From: Pterobdella sp. o SKG-2022
Taxonomy: Eukaryota; Annelida; Clitellata; Hirudinida; Piscicolidae
DNA: 64,000 bases
Direction of reading: 5' to 3'
Assembly: GCA_964035795.1 (NCBI GenBank)
Contig: OZ038320.1
Coordinates: 9,880,671 to 9,944,670 of the forward strand
In this document: in pieces, positions 1-36,300 of the stretch
Position numbering within the stretch: the stretch's first letter is position 1
Layout of the letters: the number at the start of each line of letters is the position of its first letter
The notes under the pieces: generated by a model
Databases searched by the model: none
The model's input: the letters and a program-made list of their open reading frames with translations, nothing else
What the model was told of the DNA's origin: nothing
Position numbers and translations under genes: made by a program

Positions 1-1
1 T

Positions 2-76
2 TTAGAAAAGAAAGCTATCAGAAGCACTGGCAGTGAAGTTTCTATAGAGCCTACAAAAGTAGAAGAAAATGTGTAA
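2..76 (+). CDS. Probable C-terminal tail of an upstream gene (partial)
   Basis: Frame 2 is open from the window edge and ends at TAA 74-76, giving about 24 residues (a Lys/Glu/Ser/Thr-rich tail ending in VEENV). An AATAAA signal lies about 155 bases downstream, near 233. This looks like the end of a last exon on the + strand, but the fragment is too short to recognise. It could be chance, because short open frames are common. Confidence 0.35.
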   Translation, partial: LEKKAIRSTGSEVSIEPTKVEENV

Positions 77-900
77 AGGAAATAAAAGATTTTAAATATT
101 TATACAGCTATATGCAGAATATTTTACAATCACTTTCGTTTGCATAACTGATTTTAAGTAGTTTTTGTTCAATGTTATACTAAGTTTTAGGTTTAATTAA
201 TGTTGATTTATTTTCTCAAAGTTGTTATTTTTGAATAAAAATTGTTACATAACGTCTAACAATGTGCTGTTACTTAGGATAAATTATATAACTATTTATG
301 TAACCAGTATTTTTATACAGTTGCATGAACTGAAACCATCAAAAATGTCTCATCATCTTTTGCTTATTGCAAAAAAATCAAAAATAACCATTTGAGATTT
401 ATTCCTTCATGAATCAAATTTTAAAAAAATTCTCATTCACGAGTTTTGAGCGATCTATGGATATATTTAACAAATAACTTGTAATATTAAGCGTTCAAAC
501 ACTAATCTTATGAGCACAATAGTCTTATTCATTTGTCGTCATACTTTTGAGACTAGTATCACAGTTAAAAATAAATGGTGCTTACGAAGGCTTTGAGAAA
601 CAAATAAGCTTAATAATCATTGTGTAATTCATTAAGAAATTCACTATTATATATCTCACACTTAGTAAGAGAATTATTCACGGAATATAACACTTTAAAG
701 CATTGTGTTTTAGGTTCAAAAACTATGATGGCTTAGAAAATGATTAGTTTAAGTTGAATTATTTCTAAATTAAAAGTAAACGATTCAGTTGGAAAATTAA
801 TGTTTTAAAATTAAATTTTCTTTCAAGTATTTTAAAATATAAATTTTTCACAGTTGAATATATTTTAATGATAGAAATTCAAATGCTGATAATTAATAAA
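77..900. other. AT-rich intergenic / 3' UTR sequence
   Basis: No open frame, repeat unit or RNA-like structure that I can support. The first 160 bases may be 3' UTR of the gene ending at 76. Confidence 0.4.
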
Positions 901-917
901 AAAAAAACAATTATTTT
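901..917. repeat. Left target-site duplication of the LINE
   Basis: The 17-mer aaaaaaacaattatttt is repeated exactly at 2344-2360, on the far side of the LINE fragment. Position and length fit a target-site duplication from target-primed reverse transcription. Confidence 0.7.
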
Positions 918-2343
918 ATTTATTAGGGTTTACGAAGAGACAAAAATAGAGATAAAATTGAGTGTTCAAATATTTTCAAAGATCTTCTTTCGCCAGTGTA
1001 CGGCTTCCCTCCAGCTTCCATAGGTCCCTGTCTTGCGCCAGTTCAACTGCCTGATCTATGGTTAGTTTGTGGGCTTTTAGATCGTGTTTGATCATTGTGA
1101 GAAGGTTGGTGCTAGGTCTTCTACGCTTTGCGTATTTTTTCTTAAGGCAATTGATGGTGGATTGTTTAGCTGGAACCAGATCATCCATGCGCAAAATATG
1201 GTCTAACATTTGCCAGCGTCGCATTGTCACGACTTGAGAGGCTGGTTCAATCAGGGCATTCACGATTTCTGTTTTCATGCGGTTTGGCCAGAAAACCCCA
1301 CATACATACCGCACCATTTTTTGGTTGAAACTGTCCACCGATCTAACCATCCCCTTGTCCATTGCCCACGTGCTACAACCAAAAAGCATGATGCTTTGAA
1401 CGTATGCTTTGTAGATTCTTAACTTTTTGTTTCTTGCTGTGCTCGAGTTCTATATTTTTTTTAGCTTGAGCATTGCCGTTGTTGTTAGCTGCTTCCTCCT
1501 TTTCCACTCTTGCTTTGTATTGAGTAGCATGCCCAGTTTTTTCGCATTTTTCCACTCGTTGTCTGATCCGATTTTGAGAGTCTCCGTTTTTGTGGTATTC
1601 ATTTTTAGGTTCCACTTTTTTAATATTTTTTCCACTATATTTAGGTTGACGCCATCTTTGCTAATGAAATCAACATCATCAGCATATGCAATGTCTTGGG
1701 CATAGGCATTATTTCTGACTTCTCTCAACGCTGCTTCTAGGTATGTGATGAAAAGTACTGGACTGAGACCATCTCTTTGAGAAATTCCATTATTGGTGTC
1801 AAAAGTGGGTCCTATTTCTTTGGTTCTCACTCTCAGACTGGTGTCATTGAGTAGAAAATGTATCGACTTCATATCTTCCTCGGAGCAGATTGTATTCAAC
1901 ATCTCCATTATTTTTACTCTTTTGACTGAGTCAAAAGCTGAGGATAAGTCTATACATGGATTGTGATTTTGTTATTGGTGCTCAATGTGCTTGCTATTTC
2001 TAGTTTGAGTGTCCATACATCACCAGGCTATGACAATATTGTAGCAGAAATGATGAAAATATTGAGTAGCACAACCATTGACAAACTTACTCATATAATA
2101 AACACCACAATCAACAACAAACAACCTCACTAATTTGGCCTTGGCATCCTACTCCCTATACCAAAACACAATAAAACCAAAAAAGTAGAAAACACCAGAC
2201 CAATAATACTACTTTCCACCATTAGAAAAATAATATCACTCATCACTCTAAATAGACTAAGATCAACAATAGAAAACTACCTATCACCCAGCCAAGCTGC
2301 CTATAGGAAAGGTAGATCCATAGAAGACATTGTATGGACACTC
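918..2343 (-). mobile_element. 5'-inverted, truncated non-LTR retrotransposon (LINE) fragment
   Basis: On the minus strand, 2018 down to about 976 encodes the second half of a LINE reverse transcriptase: motif A as IDLSSAFDSV, the GISQRDGLSP block, the catalytic YADDVDF, then a C-terminal region with RRWQMLDHILRMDD. The reading frame is broken near 1390-1450 and near 1965. On the plus strand, 2019-2343 encodes the part of RT that should precede it (GYDNI, then GILLPIP, RPIILLST, AAYRKGRSIEDIVWT). The two halves are therefore in opposite orientation and meet at about 2018/2019. Both contain the same 15-mer (2004-2018 and, inverted, 2332-2346). Exact 17-bp direct repeats flank the whole. This is the classic layout of a twin-primed LINE insertion. 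It is non-functional. A shorter relative lies at 53.1-53.5 kb. Confidence 0.85.
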
Positions 2344-2360
2344 AAAAAAACAATTATTTT
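2344..2360. repeat. Right target-site duplication of the LINE
   Basis: Exact copy of the 17-mer at 901-917. Its first A residues overlap the end of the inverted LINE segment, so the microhomology may have helped internal priming. Confidence 0.7.
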
Positions 2361-2969
2361 TAATATTATCAGTCCCGTATCATTATACCTTGCTAACTTC
2401 ACTGACAGAACAACACGATTAGTTGATTGATTCATTAATTTAATCATTCATAAGAAATTCCATGCATTTTTTTGACCCAGATGGGCAAAAGAACAATTGT
2501 GGTGATGTCATTTTGTGTTATGTTTGATGAATCAACATTACACCCTCCATTATGACTGTCTCACAGTTTAAATCAGTATAAATGTAATTAAAGAACTCGA
2601 TTCAATAAGCACTGCTATAAATAACACATAACTTATTTCTATAGGTATTTCTTTCCTATCAAGTTATTGTTAACAGCACGATTTTGAGATTTGAACGTAT
2701 GGGACCGAAAGTAAATAACAGGCGTTCCAGAAATTTCTATATAAAGCAAGTTTGTGTTCTAAAAAACTAAAAAGTGAATTTTATTTGATTGCATGTGTTT
2801 TTGTTATTGAAGCAAAGAATGAAAACTTTGATTTATTTAAACATTTTTTTGAAAGTATTCATTGAAAATATTCAAATTTGAGTAAAAAAAACTTGGAAAT
2901 AAAAGTTTTGAAAAGAAATTTTTTCTGTTATATTCAATTATATTTCGAACTTGTTATATTGTTGAAAAA
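2361..2969. other. Upstream region of the KLF gene
   Basis: AT-rich non-coding sequence between the LINE insertion and the KLF start codon. It presumably holds the promoter and 5' UTR, but I see no clear TATA or initiator motif. Confidence 0.3.
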
Positions 2970-5948
2970 ATGGACCCATTTTTGGCCTCATTGGTCTCGG
3001 TGGAAAAAATTAAGAAGGATTTAATTGAAAGTACTTTAATACATAATCTTCAAAACACCGATTATGACAAGAAAAACGAAGGATTGAAAAATGATTACAA
3101 AACCAATATAGAAACCAATGACTCATCTACAACCTTTAACAACTGGGACCTAGTTGACGGTTTTAATACCGATGATTATTCTTACAGAAACAGTGCTAGC
3201 AGTCAGTTGGATGAGCATGGGAGTAGCATTTGTGATTTGGTATTCGATGACGAAGAGCAACATTTTGTGGACTATTGGTTCAAAAACTCGAATAGTTTTT
3301 TGTCAAAAGATGAGCAATTGATGTTTGATTTTGTATCTGAAGAAACTTGTAACTTATACATAAACGAGAAACCATTACAACCTAAAAACCTGGGACTTTT
3401 AAAAAATATAAAAACTGAGAACACTATTTTTCAATCCGACAACACAAATGACTGTAATAAAATTGACATCAAACAAGAATACACCAATATAACAGATTCA
3501 AAAAACATTTCAACCACAGACCTCGATAAAAAGATAAAATGTGAATTCGATAAAAATTATAAAACTCCAATAACATTGGATTATAATTTTAACTCAACTA
3601 TCCAAGAATCAGAGGTAGATTTTATAAGTAACAATCGTTTAATGACAGTTTGTGCTTTTAATAGCAACTGCTTTGTTTCGAGTGCAAATAAACATTTTTC
3701 AAACCCTACTAAAAAAGACGAAAAGCCTAATATTGAAGGAAAAAACAATTTTGAAATTATTGAAAAAGTTTTCGATTTTGATGAAAATGTTAATTTTGAG
3801 CAATATTCTAAAAACATTGATGAATCATTACATAAGTGCAAAAATGAAAAGTTAAATATCTTTGATAAGAATAGCAATAATTCTGATGAAAAGATGAACA
3901 ATTTTAAAAACAGTTCCAACAACCCTTATGAGAATCACGACAGCCTCAAATGTAGTAGAAAGCGGCAAAGCCCAATGAATCAACACTCTTTGGAGGAACC
4001 AATCATTAAAAGCAATAACATTAATGATATCTCTTGTTTCAGTTTTGATAATTTCAATACAGATGCCTTGAATGATGTTTCCAAAAATGATATTGACAAT
4101 AGTCATGGCAACAAAATTCAAAATGAAACTGAAGACCAATTCAGCGAGAAGCTTTTAAACCTACTTATTTCTCAAACAAAAGAACCTCAAAGTAGTAGTA
4201 TAGGTTTTCTTGATGATCTTTTTGATGAGAGCCAAAGCATACAGCCCAGCATTAACCTTGGAACTTCCACCAACTTCTACGATACCAGTGACAAATCAGC
4301 TCTCATAAAAGCAGAAATGAATTCTGTTGAAAATATAAAATCCGAAAAAAAACTTCTTCGACATAGTTTTTCCACTGAAACAAAAAATTGTAATTCTTAT
4401 TTAAATGCTAAAAGAAATTCTTTAGATTTCAAACCGAAAATAATAAATGAAGACAATATTGATATTTTTTCAACAAATTTCAAAAGTGTTCAGTTCAATA
4501 ACTTCAGCAATCCAACTAATCTCAACAATTCTTTCAACCAAATCAATCGCATTGACAACAGTTTGCAAAAATATTATCAAAGAAATGTTTTTGATCCCAA
4601 CAATCCCTCATACGAAGCAAACACCACGAACCAAAGAGAACCTCTTTTGGATAACAATTCCTGTTTACCCAACATTCTCAATTCCGGATCTTTGTCCAAG
4701 TTGAGTGACGATGTTTTCAAAAATGGCAAAAAAATAACATCTAATCCGATTTCTTCTTCATTCTTCGCACCTAATGTTACTTCGAAAATTCCAGTTAATT
4801 CTTTCAAAAACATCCCAATTAATATCTTAAATACTTCAACTTTCAATGGCTCCAACAATTTGGAAAGTCCACCTTCTTTCGCAAACACAAGTCTCAGTAG
4901 ATTACAAGCTCCTCTTTTGATTAATGATAATAATGTAAAAGTCACGTCTATTCAACCGATTCAAGGTCATAACTCAGATATTCAAGTAAACTCACCAAAT
5001 CGAATGAGCTCAAAATCTGAACAATTTTTAAAACAATTACATTTTGATTCACAACTTAAAAACAATTCAAATTTCATAGAATTTTTGAATAACTTAGAAA
5101 AACTACACCAACAGTTAAAACTATCGTCACTTGCTACAAGAAAGCAACAGTCTTATAATCAAATTAGTCAAAACTCTCTCCAAAACCAGCAAAACCACCA
5201 ACAAAAATCAACTGAAATAACTAATAATATTTTATCTTTTTTTCCACTATTATTAAACACACCCGTGCAGTCTGTCAGTAGCACACAACTGATCGACAAC
5301 AAAACTCAAACGTTCCAAAATATAAATAGCCAAGCACAGAAGTCTTCACATTCTCACAAAACTAAAAAGCTGTCTATTTACACATGTTCTTTTAATGGTT
5401 GTAACAGGGTTTACAAAAGTCTTTGTCACTTGAGGGCTCATATCAAACAACATTCTGGGGTTAAGCCCTACCAATGCAGCTGGAGTGGTTGTGAGTGGAG
5501 TTTTTCAAGGTAGTTATTGACATTAAATTCAAAAAATAAGCTTTGATTATTTGTTAGTAACACAAAAATGAATACTCAAATCGAAAACTTATCAAAAGTA
5601 TTTTCATTCAAAAATGATTGAGAAAATTTGAATGATTTTCAAGACTATAAGCCATATTAAAAATGTTAGCAAACGTTCGACAGGTCTGACGAGCTGACAA
5701 GGCATTACAGGAAGCACTCGGGAGACAAACCATTCAAATGCAAATTATGTTTCAGACCTTTTGCCAGAAGTGATCATTTGAAAGTTCATATGAAACGACA
5801 CAAAAACGAAATTGCTCAATATGAATCTAAAGAAGCAAGAAAAACTAGTTGTGATGTTGCGTCAAGTACTGGGACTCTTTTAAGCGGTAAATGTGTTAGT
5901 CCCAGCCAATCAACGTTTAGTTCTAGTTTTATTAGTAATAGTGTCTAA
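2970..5948 (+). CDS. Krüppel-like factor (KLF) zinc-finger transcription factor
   Basis: Two exons, 2970-5509 and 5684-5948, joined across a 174-bp intron that splits the Arg codon before SDELTRH; 934 aa. The first ~800 residues are Asn/Ser/Lys-rich, low in complexity and apparently disordered. The C-terminus (about residues 804-890) has three C2H2 fingers in the KLF/SP arrangement: C-x4-C-x12-H-x3-H twice, then C-x2-C-x12-H-x3-H, with the hallmark blocks [18 protein letters not shown] and [12 protein letters not shown]. KLFs bind GC/CACCC boxes in the nucleus. About 58 residues follow the last finger, more than in many KLFs. Finger 1 is unusual (KSLCHLRAH in place of TKSSHLKAH) and the linkers read SGVKP and SGDKP rather than TGEKP. 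The bases around the ATG are AAAAAATGG. An ATTAAA at about 6058 is a possible poly(A) signal. Family is certain; the subfamily is not. Confidence 0.9.
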
Positions 5949-7906
5949 GATAGACTATAGCATGAAAACTCCCACGTAACTGTATCCACTTTAAAATTTA
6001 GAGTGCTGCCATTTTATTTGCTTATCAGTTTGATATACGACTTTGAGCATTGTGTAGATTAAATTGGTATTTATTGTTGCAAGTTTCAAAAACATTTTTA
6101 AAGTATATTTAATTTTTCTTATTTTATAAATTTTTTATGTAGATTTTTTGCTATTTTTTGTTAAATTTCAAAAATACTTTTTTCAATCTTAAAATCGTCT
6201 GTGATTTGTTCCAAGGCAGTAATTTTGTTTATGCCATGACTCGCCATTAGTATTCTCACGATTTTTGTTTTTTGAATGTATATTCATCAATTAATTTTAC
6301 TAGTTATTGATATTCAATCACTTTTGATAAGTGTCTAGCTTCAACGGATGAGTGCTTTAAGTTTAAACGTACATGATGTTTTCATCTTTTTTAAATTTGC
6401 TATTATTTGGGTATTTATTATTTTCCAAACACCGTGAGTTAGTTAACCATTGGTAAGCTTTTTGTGTTAAATTTGTAAACATGTTTTATTGTGCTGCTTA
6501 AAAGTAATGCTCAAATCAACTTAATATTGTATATGAGATATTTACCCAAATGACTATAGCAATTCTCAACTTCACTTGTTTAAAAAATCCCGGTATGATT
6601 TTTCAAAATTTGAGTTTTATTTATATTCCATCATCTTTTTCGTAGTAATCCAAACAACTTTGTACTCGAATCACGAAATAAACCAATTCATTAAATGCTC
6701 AAACAGGTTTATTCAGCATTTTAAACCAGTTAAAAATTTCACCTTTAAAATAAAACTAATACGAATTTTTTTATTATGAAAGTTGACGTAAATTTGAATA
6801 TATTAATAAGACAAATAAAATTGAAACTCATTAAAAGGCTTACTAGAAACAAATCATCTGTCTCTCTCCAGCTTTTGCAGAATGACAAATATATGATTAA
6901 TTGTATAGGAATTCAAGGAATAATTAAGTGCAAAAGTTGTATACAATGTCCTGTGCAGATGCAAGGAAGTTTTTGATAATTATACTAGTTTGTGATCAAT
7001 GAGAAAAATTATTCATGGGACAACCTCTTGCTTAGATATACATCGCCAATAGTTTGAAAAGATTTTCGAGATAATAATAGATGTTTATCAGTTTTAATAG
7101 AACGAAAACTCGAAGTTAATCTATATATGAGATATTTGATAGAAACATAGAGTATAGATTAGTATGGAGTGTGGTTAAGGAATAAATTAATTCATAGAAG
7201 GCTAGTTCACAAACCGTGTATTTTATATATATCATTCGTTATTTTAAAATGTTGTGTAATGATTCAATACAGGTGAGAGTTGAACCAAACCAATTCAAAT
7301 AATTTTTTAACTAACATTGAATTAATATGCATTGAATGAAAGTTGTCACAATTTGATTTTTTATTATAATAACTGATGAAAATTTTTGAATATGAAACCT
7401 TAATAATTAGTGGAATGAATGAGAGATAGAGAGAAGCGTATATGAAAAGCACGCTTAACAATTGAAACTAAAACAGGCGTGTATATTAGTAGTTGAGTAA
7501 GAAGATAGAAGGATATTTAAATTAAATAATTTTAAATACATTCATGGTTTCTATATAATTAATTAATAGTTCATAATGTAGAAGATAAATTTATAGAAGG
7601 ATTTTTTAGTAGACTAAAGTTTAACTATCATTTAACATTCTCAAGGATATCCAACGTTTTTTAAATACTGTAGACACATTTAGGAAAAATTCAGCCGTTA
7701 ATAATTGATATAAACCACTGGGAAAAGTGAATAATTGCTAAAACAGTGGCAACATCCGAATAGGAAATAAGTACATCAACAATAACAACAATTTCGGCAG
7801 TTCATTAACAAGACATGATAGAAAAAGAACCGGGGCTTAATTCATAAAATTTCTAGTTGTAACTGTGTTAAATTTCAAAACATTCTCTTCATACTCAACG
7901 AGAATT
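5949..7906. other. Intergenic sequence between the KLF and SHANK-like genes
   Basis: AT-rich, with KLF 3' UTR at its start and the SHANK promoter presumably at its end. The short open frames at 6576-6976 and 7264-7461 have no domain, codon bias or splice context that supports them. Confidence 0.4.
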
Positions 7907-15170
<7,264 letters not shown>

Positions 15171-15930
15171 ATACAACTAAAATAATCTAGATAAAATTAA
15201 ATTTTTACAAAGGTCGTTTTTTGTTTCCGGTAATATAATTGTTTATAATGTTTTTTTTTCAAGATTGTGTGATTTTTGCTTATAATAAATTTGAAAAAAT
15301 GACATTTCACAAAAAATTTTTCAGATTCAATATTGTTTTTATTCGAAAGTTAACAGAATTATTTTCTTTTATAAATAAATACCCATGCATTTACCTTATT
15401 GGCATCTTAAAAACTTATTTGAAACGCTCATCAAAACAAACTTATTAAACAAAATTCAAACTAAACTAAAAATTCAATATAATAAAACACAAAAAAAAAA
15501 CTACTGATACATGTATATAGAAAAGATTTTGAAACTGATCGCCACCTTTACACATAAACTCGATCTTAGTTTCCGGCCTTTATGATTTTTTGTTTTCAAA
15601 GGCTTTTTCTACTAAACGGTATTTTCTTGAGGGATTCATTCATACCATTTGTTTAAAAAGCCAAAAATTATCTTCGGATAAATTTCAAATGTGCAGTATT
15701 CTTTACATAATAGACTCCGTCTGAAGAGGCTAAATCATGTAAAACTACAAAGCTATATTTACAAATAATTTTGATCAAAGCATCATATAAATGTTATCTG
15801 TTTTTAAATAATCCCAATGATTCATTTTATATTCCAAATTCAAATAGTTAACATAATATCGCGCATTCAATTAAATCAGTAAAGAGAAAAACTCTTACAG
15901 ATAGGAGGTTGTATCTATCATTGCATTGAT
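15171..15930. other. SHANK-like 3' UTR and SRCAP upstream region
   Basis: Contains AATAAA at 15284-15289 about 115 bases after the SHANK-like stop, with further AATAAA-type matches near 15374 and 15480. The rest is AT-rich and has no supported frame. I looked here for missing SHANK domains (SH3, PDZ, SAM) and found none. Confidence 0.5.
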
Positions 15931-32362
<16,432 letters not shown>

Positions 32363-33349
32363 CTTTGTATAGGATTCTTCTATATATTTAGGTTTTAATA
32401 AATTATTCGTATTTAACTTTTTTAAATATAAATATTGATGATGTGGATGTTTTAGAAATCGTGAAATTACATTAGGCGAAATAAACCGTTAAATTTTAAA
32501 CCTCTATTCGTCAATGCTTTTTTATACAAATAAAATGTTTAAAAGAATAGAATCCAGCTTTCCAGTTGAAAGCCTCGAAGCTAATTTATATAAGTTTGCA
32601 AGTTAATAATCAATACGGTATTTAAAATTGGGTGTTTTGTTTGGCCGATTATTTTCTCTTACCGTTACTTCTATCGTTTTATAAAAAAAATGGTTCTAAG
32701 ATATCATATAAAGTAACATTCTGTGAAAAATCTATTGAACGACCCAAGGTCGACTTAGTGATAAGATTTGTATGCAAGTATGTATACTTGATGACTGAAT
32801 TGCAGGGCACGAATTAACGGTTTAAATGATGAAGTATTGTTTCAAATATCTGATGTACTTGATAGTGTAAGCTCACACTTGGTGCATAGTATAACACGAA
32901 CAAATGGTTCCCTCGTTTACTCAATAAGCCCTATACAACCATTTTTCTCTTAGTCTACTGCTCCAAAGTCTGGTTCTAAATATTTTCTATTATATTTAGT
33001 GAGTTTTTTTTTCACATTATTTAGGTATAAGAAGTTTTATTTAAAATTAGTTTATCTCTTGTATATTCTCTTCATTCTAAATATATACGATATAACGACG
33101 CCAGTCATTCTAAAAATCATTCTATTTATGACTACTTCAAAGCAATTGTTGTAGCTATACAAGTTAAAATAAATTTTTACATTTTATTACTCATTGTTTT
33201 TTTAAATTGTAAAATATGTTCACTTTTACCTTTAATACACAGGTAACTAGATGGGGGTTGTCATTGACAACCTCTGCAAAATAATATTTATAATATTTTT
33301 AAAAAAATCATGTCATAATTTTTCAAAGTTTATTTTAAAATATAGTGCA
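32363..33349. other. SRCAP 3' UTR and intergenic sequence
   Basis: AATAAA at 32397-32402 marks the likely end of the SRCAP transcript. The remaining ~900 bases are AT-rich with no supported frame or repeat. Confidence 0.5.
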
Positions 33350-36300
33350 ATGGAGTTTTCTAGTAGTGAAAGTGATGTAGCGGAGGAAGAGAAATTTGTT
33401 TCGCTCGAAACAAGTGAGTTTTGAAATGCATGTGTGCGAATAAGAGATAAACTTTATTGAATGCTTATCGAAGATTTGTCAAACGTGATGAAGTTGCAGA
33501 AGCTCTTACAAACTGAAAAACAAAAGTTTGAAGTTTTTTCATTACTTATTATTGTTATTATTACTGATGCTTCATGCGAATAAAATCAATTATTTTATGA
33601 ATAGTAATAAAGAGATAAAATTTTATATTAAATGTAAGACATTGAAATATATAGTATATTAAATTCTGTGAAGCAAAATAAAATTGAAATTATTTTCAAA
33701 AAATTAATGAGTCTCTTCTTTCAGAAGTCACAAGGAGATGCGGAGTCGAATGGGTCTGCAGCAGGAGAACGACTCCCTTCATATCGACAAGGAGGCCGGC
33801 CAGAAGTTGTGTTTTGTTATATAAGAGTTTTTGTTCAAAATTGTTATGTTATAGTTTTGTTTTCAATATAGTGGCTCTAACCTTATTTAGAAATATTTGA
33901 GACTAGGGCTTCGCGGTTTTTATAAAAACATCGTCTTTTATTTTCAATCTATTTCTCATTTACTCATTCAAAAATATTTTATCTCATAACTAAAATTCAC
34001 CAATTTCCAATCATCAATATTAAAGCAATAAAATCGAGGAATATTAAAAATCATTTTTGTAATTAAAGTTTGTAAACATTCATTTAAAATTACAGAAAAA
34101 TTGAAATTCTATCAGCTGAAAACTTGGAATTGGAAAAAATCAAGATGCAGCTCGAATTGAAAATCAAAAATTTAGAGTAAGCTTCTATAGAAATATCCTT
34201 TAATGTTTTAACAAAAAACTTTTTGCTGTTTATAAATATGATCCTTCTGTAACACATGTGGGAGATATCAAACCCAAAGATGCCAAGTTCAAATCTTGGC
34301 CAAGGCTGACAGCACAATGATAGAAGCAATAAGTGCGACAATGTAAAACAAGTCTCATAAAATTCAGGTTCCGACTCTAAAAAGTTGCACACCCCTTCAA
34401 TTTTGTTATCCGGATGAACTAAAGTTATTTTCAGAAGACAATACACATTGAATGAGAACTTGCCACTTTTATATGTATTTTTCAACGTTTTTTAGGTTTG
34501 TTCTCTGGCGTCAAAAAATGTAAAATGAGATGAAAAACAAACAAGCAAAAAATTTTTGAAACCTCTGAAGGCTTCAAACATCTTATGTTTATATGATCTA
34601 TGTCTGTGTCTTAGTCTTACCGACATTTCTTCTGAAACGTTTCTCAAAAATCCTTTCTCAAATAATTGCTAAACTGGCAAACTTTTCTTTTTCTAAAGGC
34701 CTTTTTCCCTTTAATTTCAAAACTGCTCAAGTAACCCAACTTTTGAAAAAACTCAATCTGGAAAAATCTAATCTTTTCAATTATAGACCGGTGTTCAATC
34801 TCACAACATTATCTAAAATTCTAGAAAAAATTGCTATATCTCAACTCTCCACTTATTTCTTCGCTTCATCATCTTTCAAAAAACTTCAATCTGCCCACAA
34901 TTAACTTTATTCATGCGAAACTGCTTTTCTACACGTAACAGACACACTCAAAAGAACTAAGGATAATGGTCGAGGAAGTGTGCTGGTTTCACTAGATCTG
35001 TCTGCCGCTTTTGACACTGTTGACCATCCTATACTTAACTCTCGCTTGCAGCATGATTTCAAAGCTGTAGATTCAACTCTTCTTTGGCTAAGATCATATC
35101 TCACAAACTGTTTTCAATTTACCAAAGTAGGTAGAACTTCTTCACCCATTCTGCCTCTTTCAGCTAGTGTTCCCTCTGTCCTTGGTTCTCTACTTTTCGT
35201 CATCTACACTTCCCCTTTAGCCAAAATTTTTCAGACATCCCATCACTTTCCATCAATATGCAAATGACATCATTCTCACATCCGAATTTTCCTACGCCAA
35301 CTCTCAACCAGCCGTGGAAGAAATGTCCAAATGCGTCGCCTCTGTACACACCTGGCTTTCACAAAACCTCCTCAAACTCAACATTGACAAAACAAATGCA
35401 TTGTTTGTCAGTACTAAATCGTGCCTGGAAACCCTACCAAAAATAGTTAAAATTGCTAATCAGAATATAAAGATTTCTTCCGAAATAAAATTACTCGGCG
35501 TCATCATCTACAACACTCTCTCCTTCGACCAACACATCTCTTCAACAGCCAAACAATGTAACATACATATCAAAGCCATCAAACACATTCGTAAATGCCT
35601 CACTTTTCAAACAGCTCTTAATCTTGCTCTTGCTCTCATCACTTCTAGACTAGACTACTGCAATTCTCTTCTTTACTTTCTTCCATCTACAAGCATTATA
35701 AAGCTACAAAAAATTCAAAACCATATTGCACGCATTGTTCTCAACTGTGAAGTTTTCACCCCAGCTACCCAATGTCTAGACAAGCTTCACTGGTTTACTA
35801 TACCCAAAAGGCTCATATTCAAGATAGCTGCTCTCTCCTACAACTGTCATTTATCAAAACCCCCTGAATATCTCTAGAATCTCACCAACAATAGAAATTT
35901 TCTCTTTTCGTTAAGATCGAGAAACTCGCCACTTCACCAACCAGTTGGCAAAATAAATTATTTCAGTAGATCATTCAACCATGCAGCACCCTCAATATGG
36001 AATGTTCTTCCAAATAAAATCAGATCACTTTCTCGCCAACCATTCAAATCATCGCTCAAACCTTATTTTTATAAACTATAATTTCTTTATAAGCTATATT
36101 TGTATTTTTAAGCGCCTCTAATACATGTTAAATTTATGTTAAAATGCGCTACATAAATGTAAATAATTAAATAAATATATATATTGTGGCTTGAGTACCT
36201 TTTATATGGCTTCAAATGCTTACCTTGATAACATTTTAGCCCTATTTTATAGTTAGTTCTCTAATGGATTAAAACTATTTCTTTCCTAATCTGAATGCTT

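Noticed and set aside
34255..34330. A functional tRNA gene
   Set aside because: Only a T-arm-like hairpin can be drawn; acceptor, D and anticodon arms do not form.
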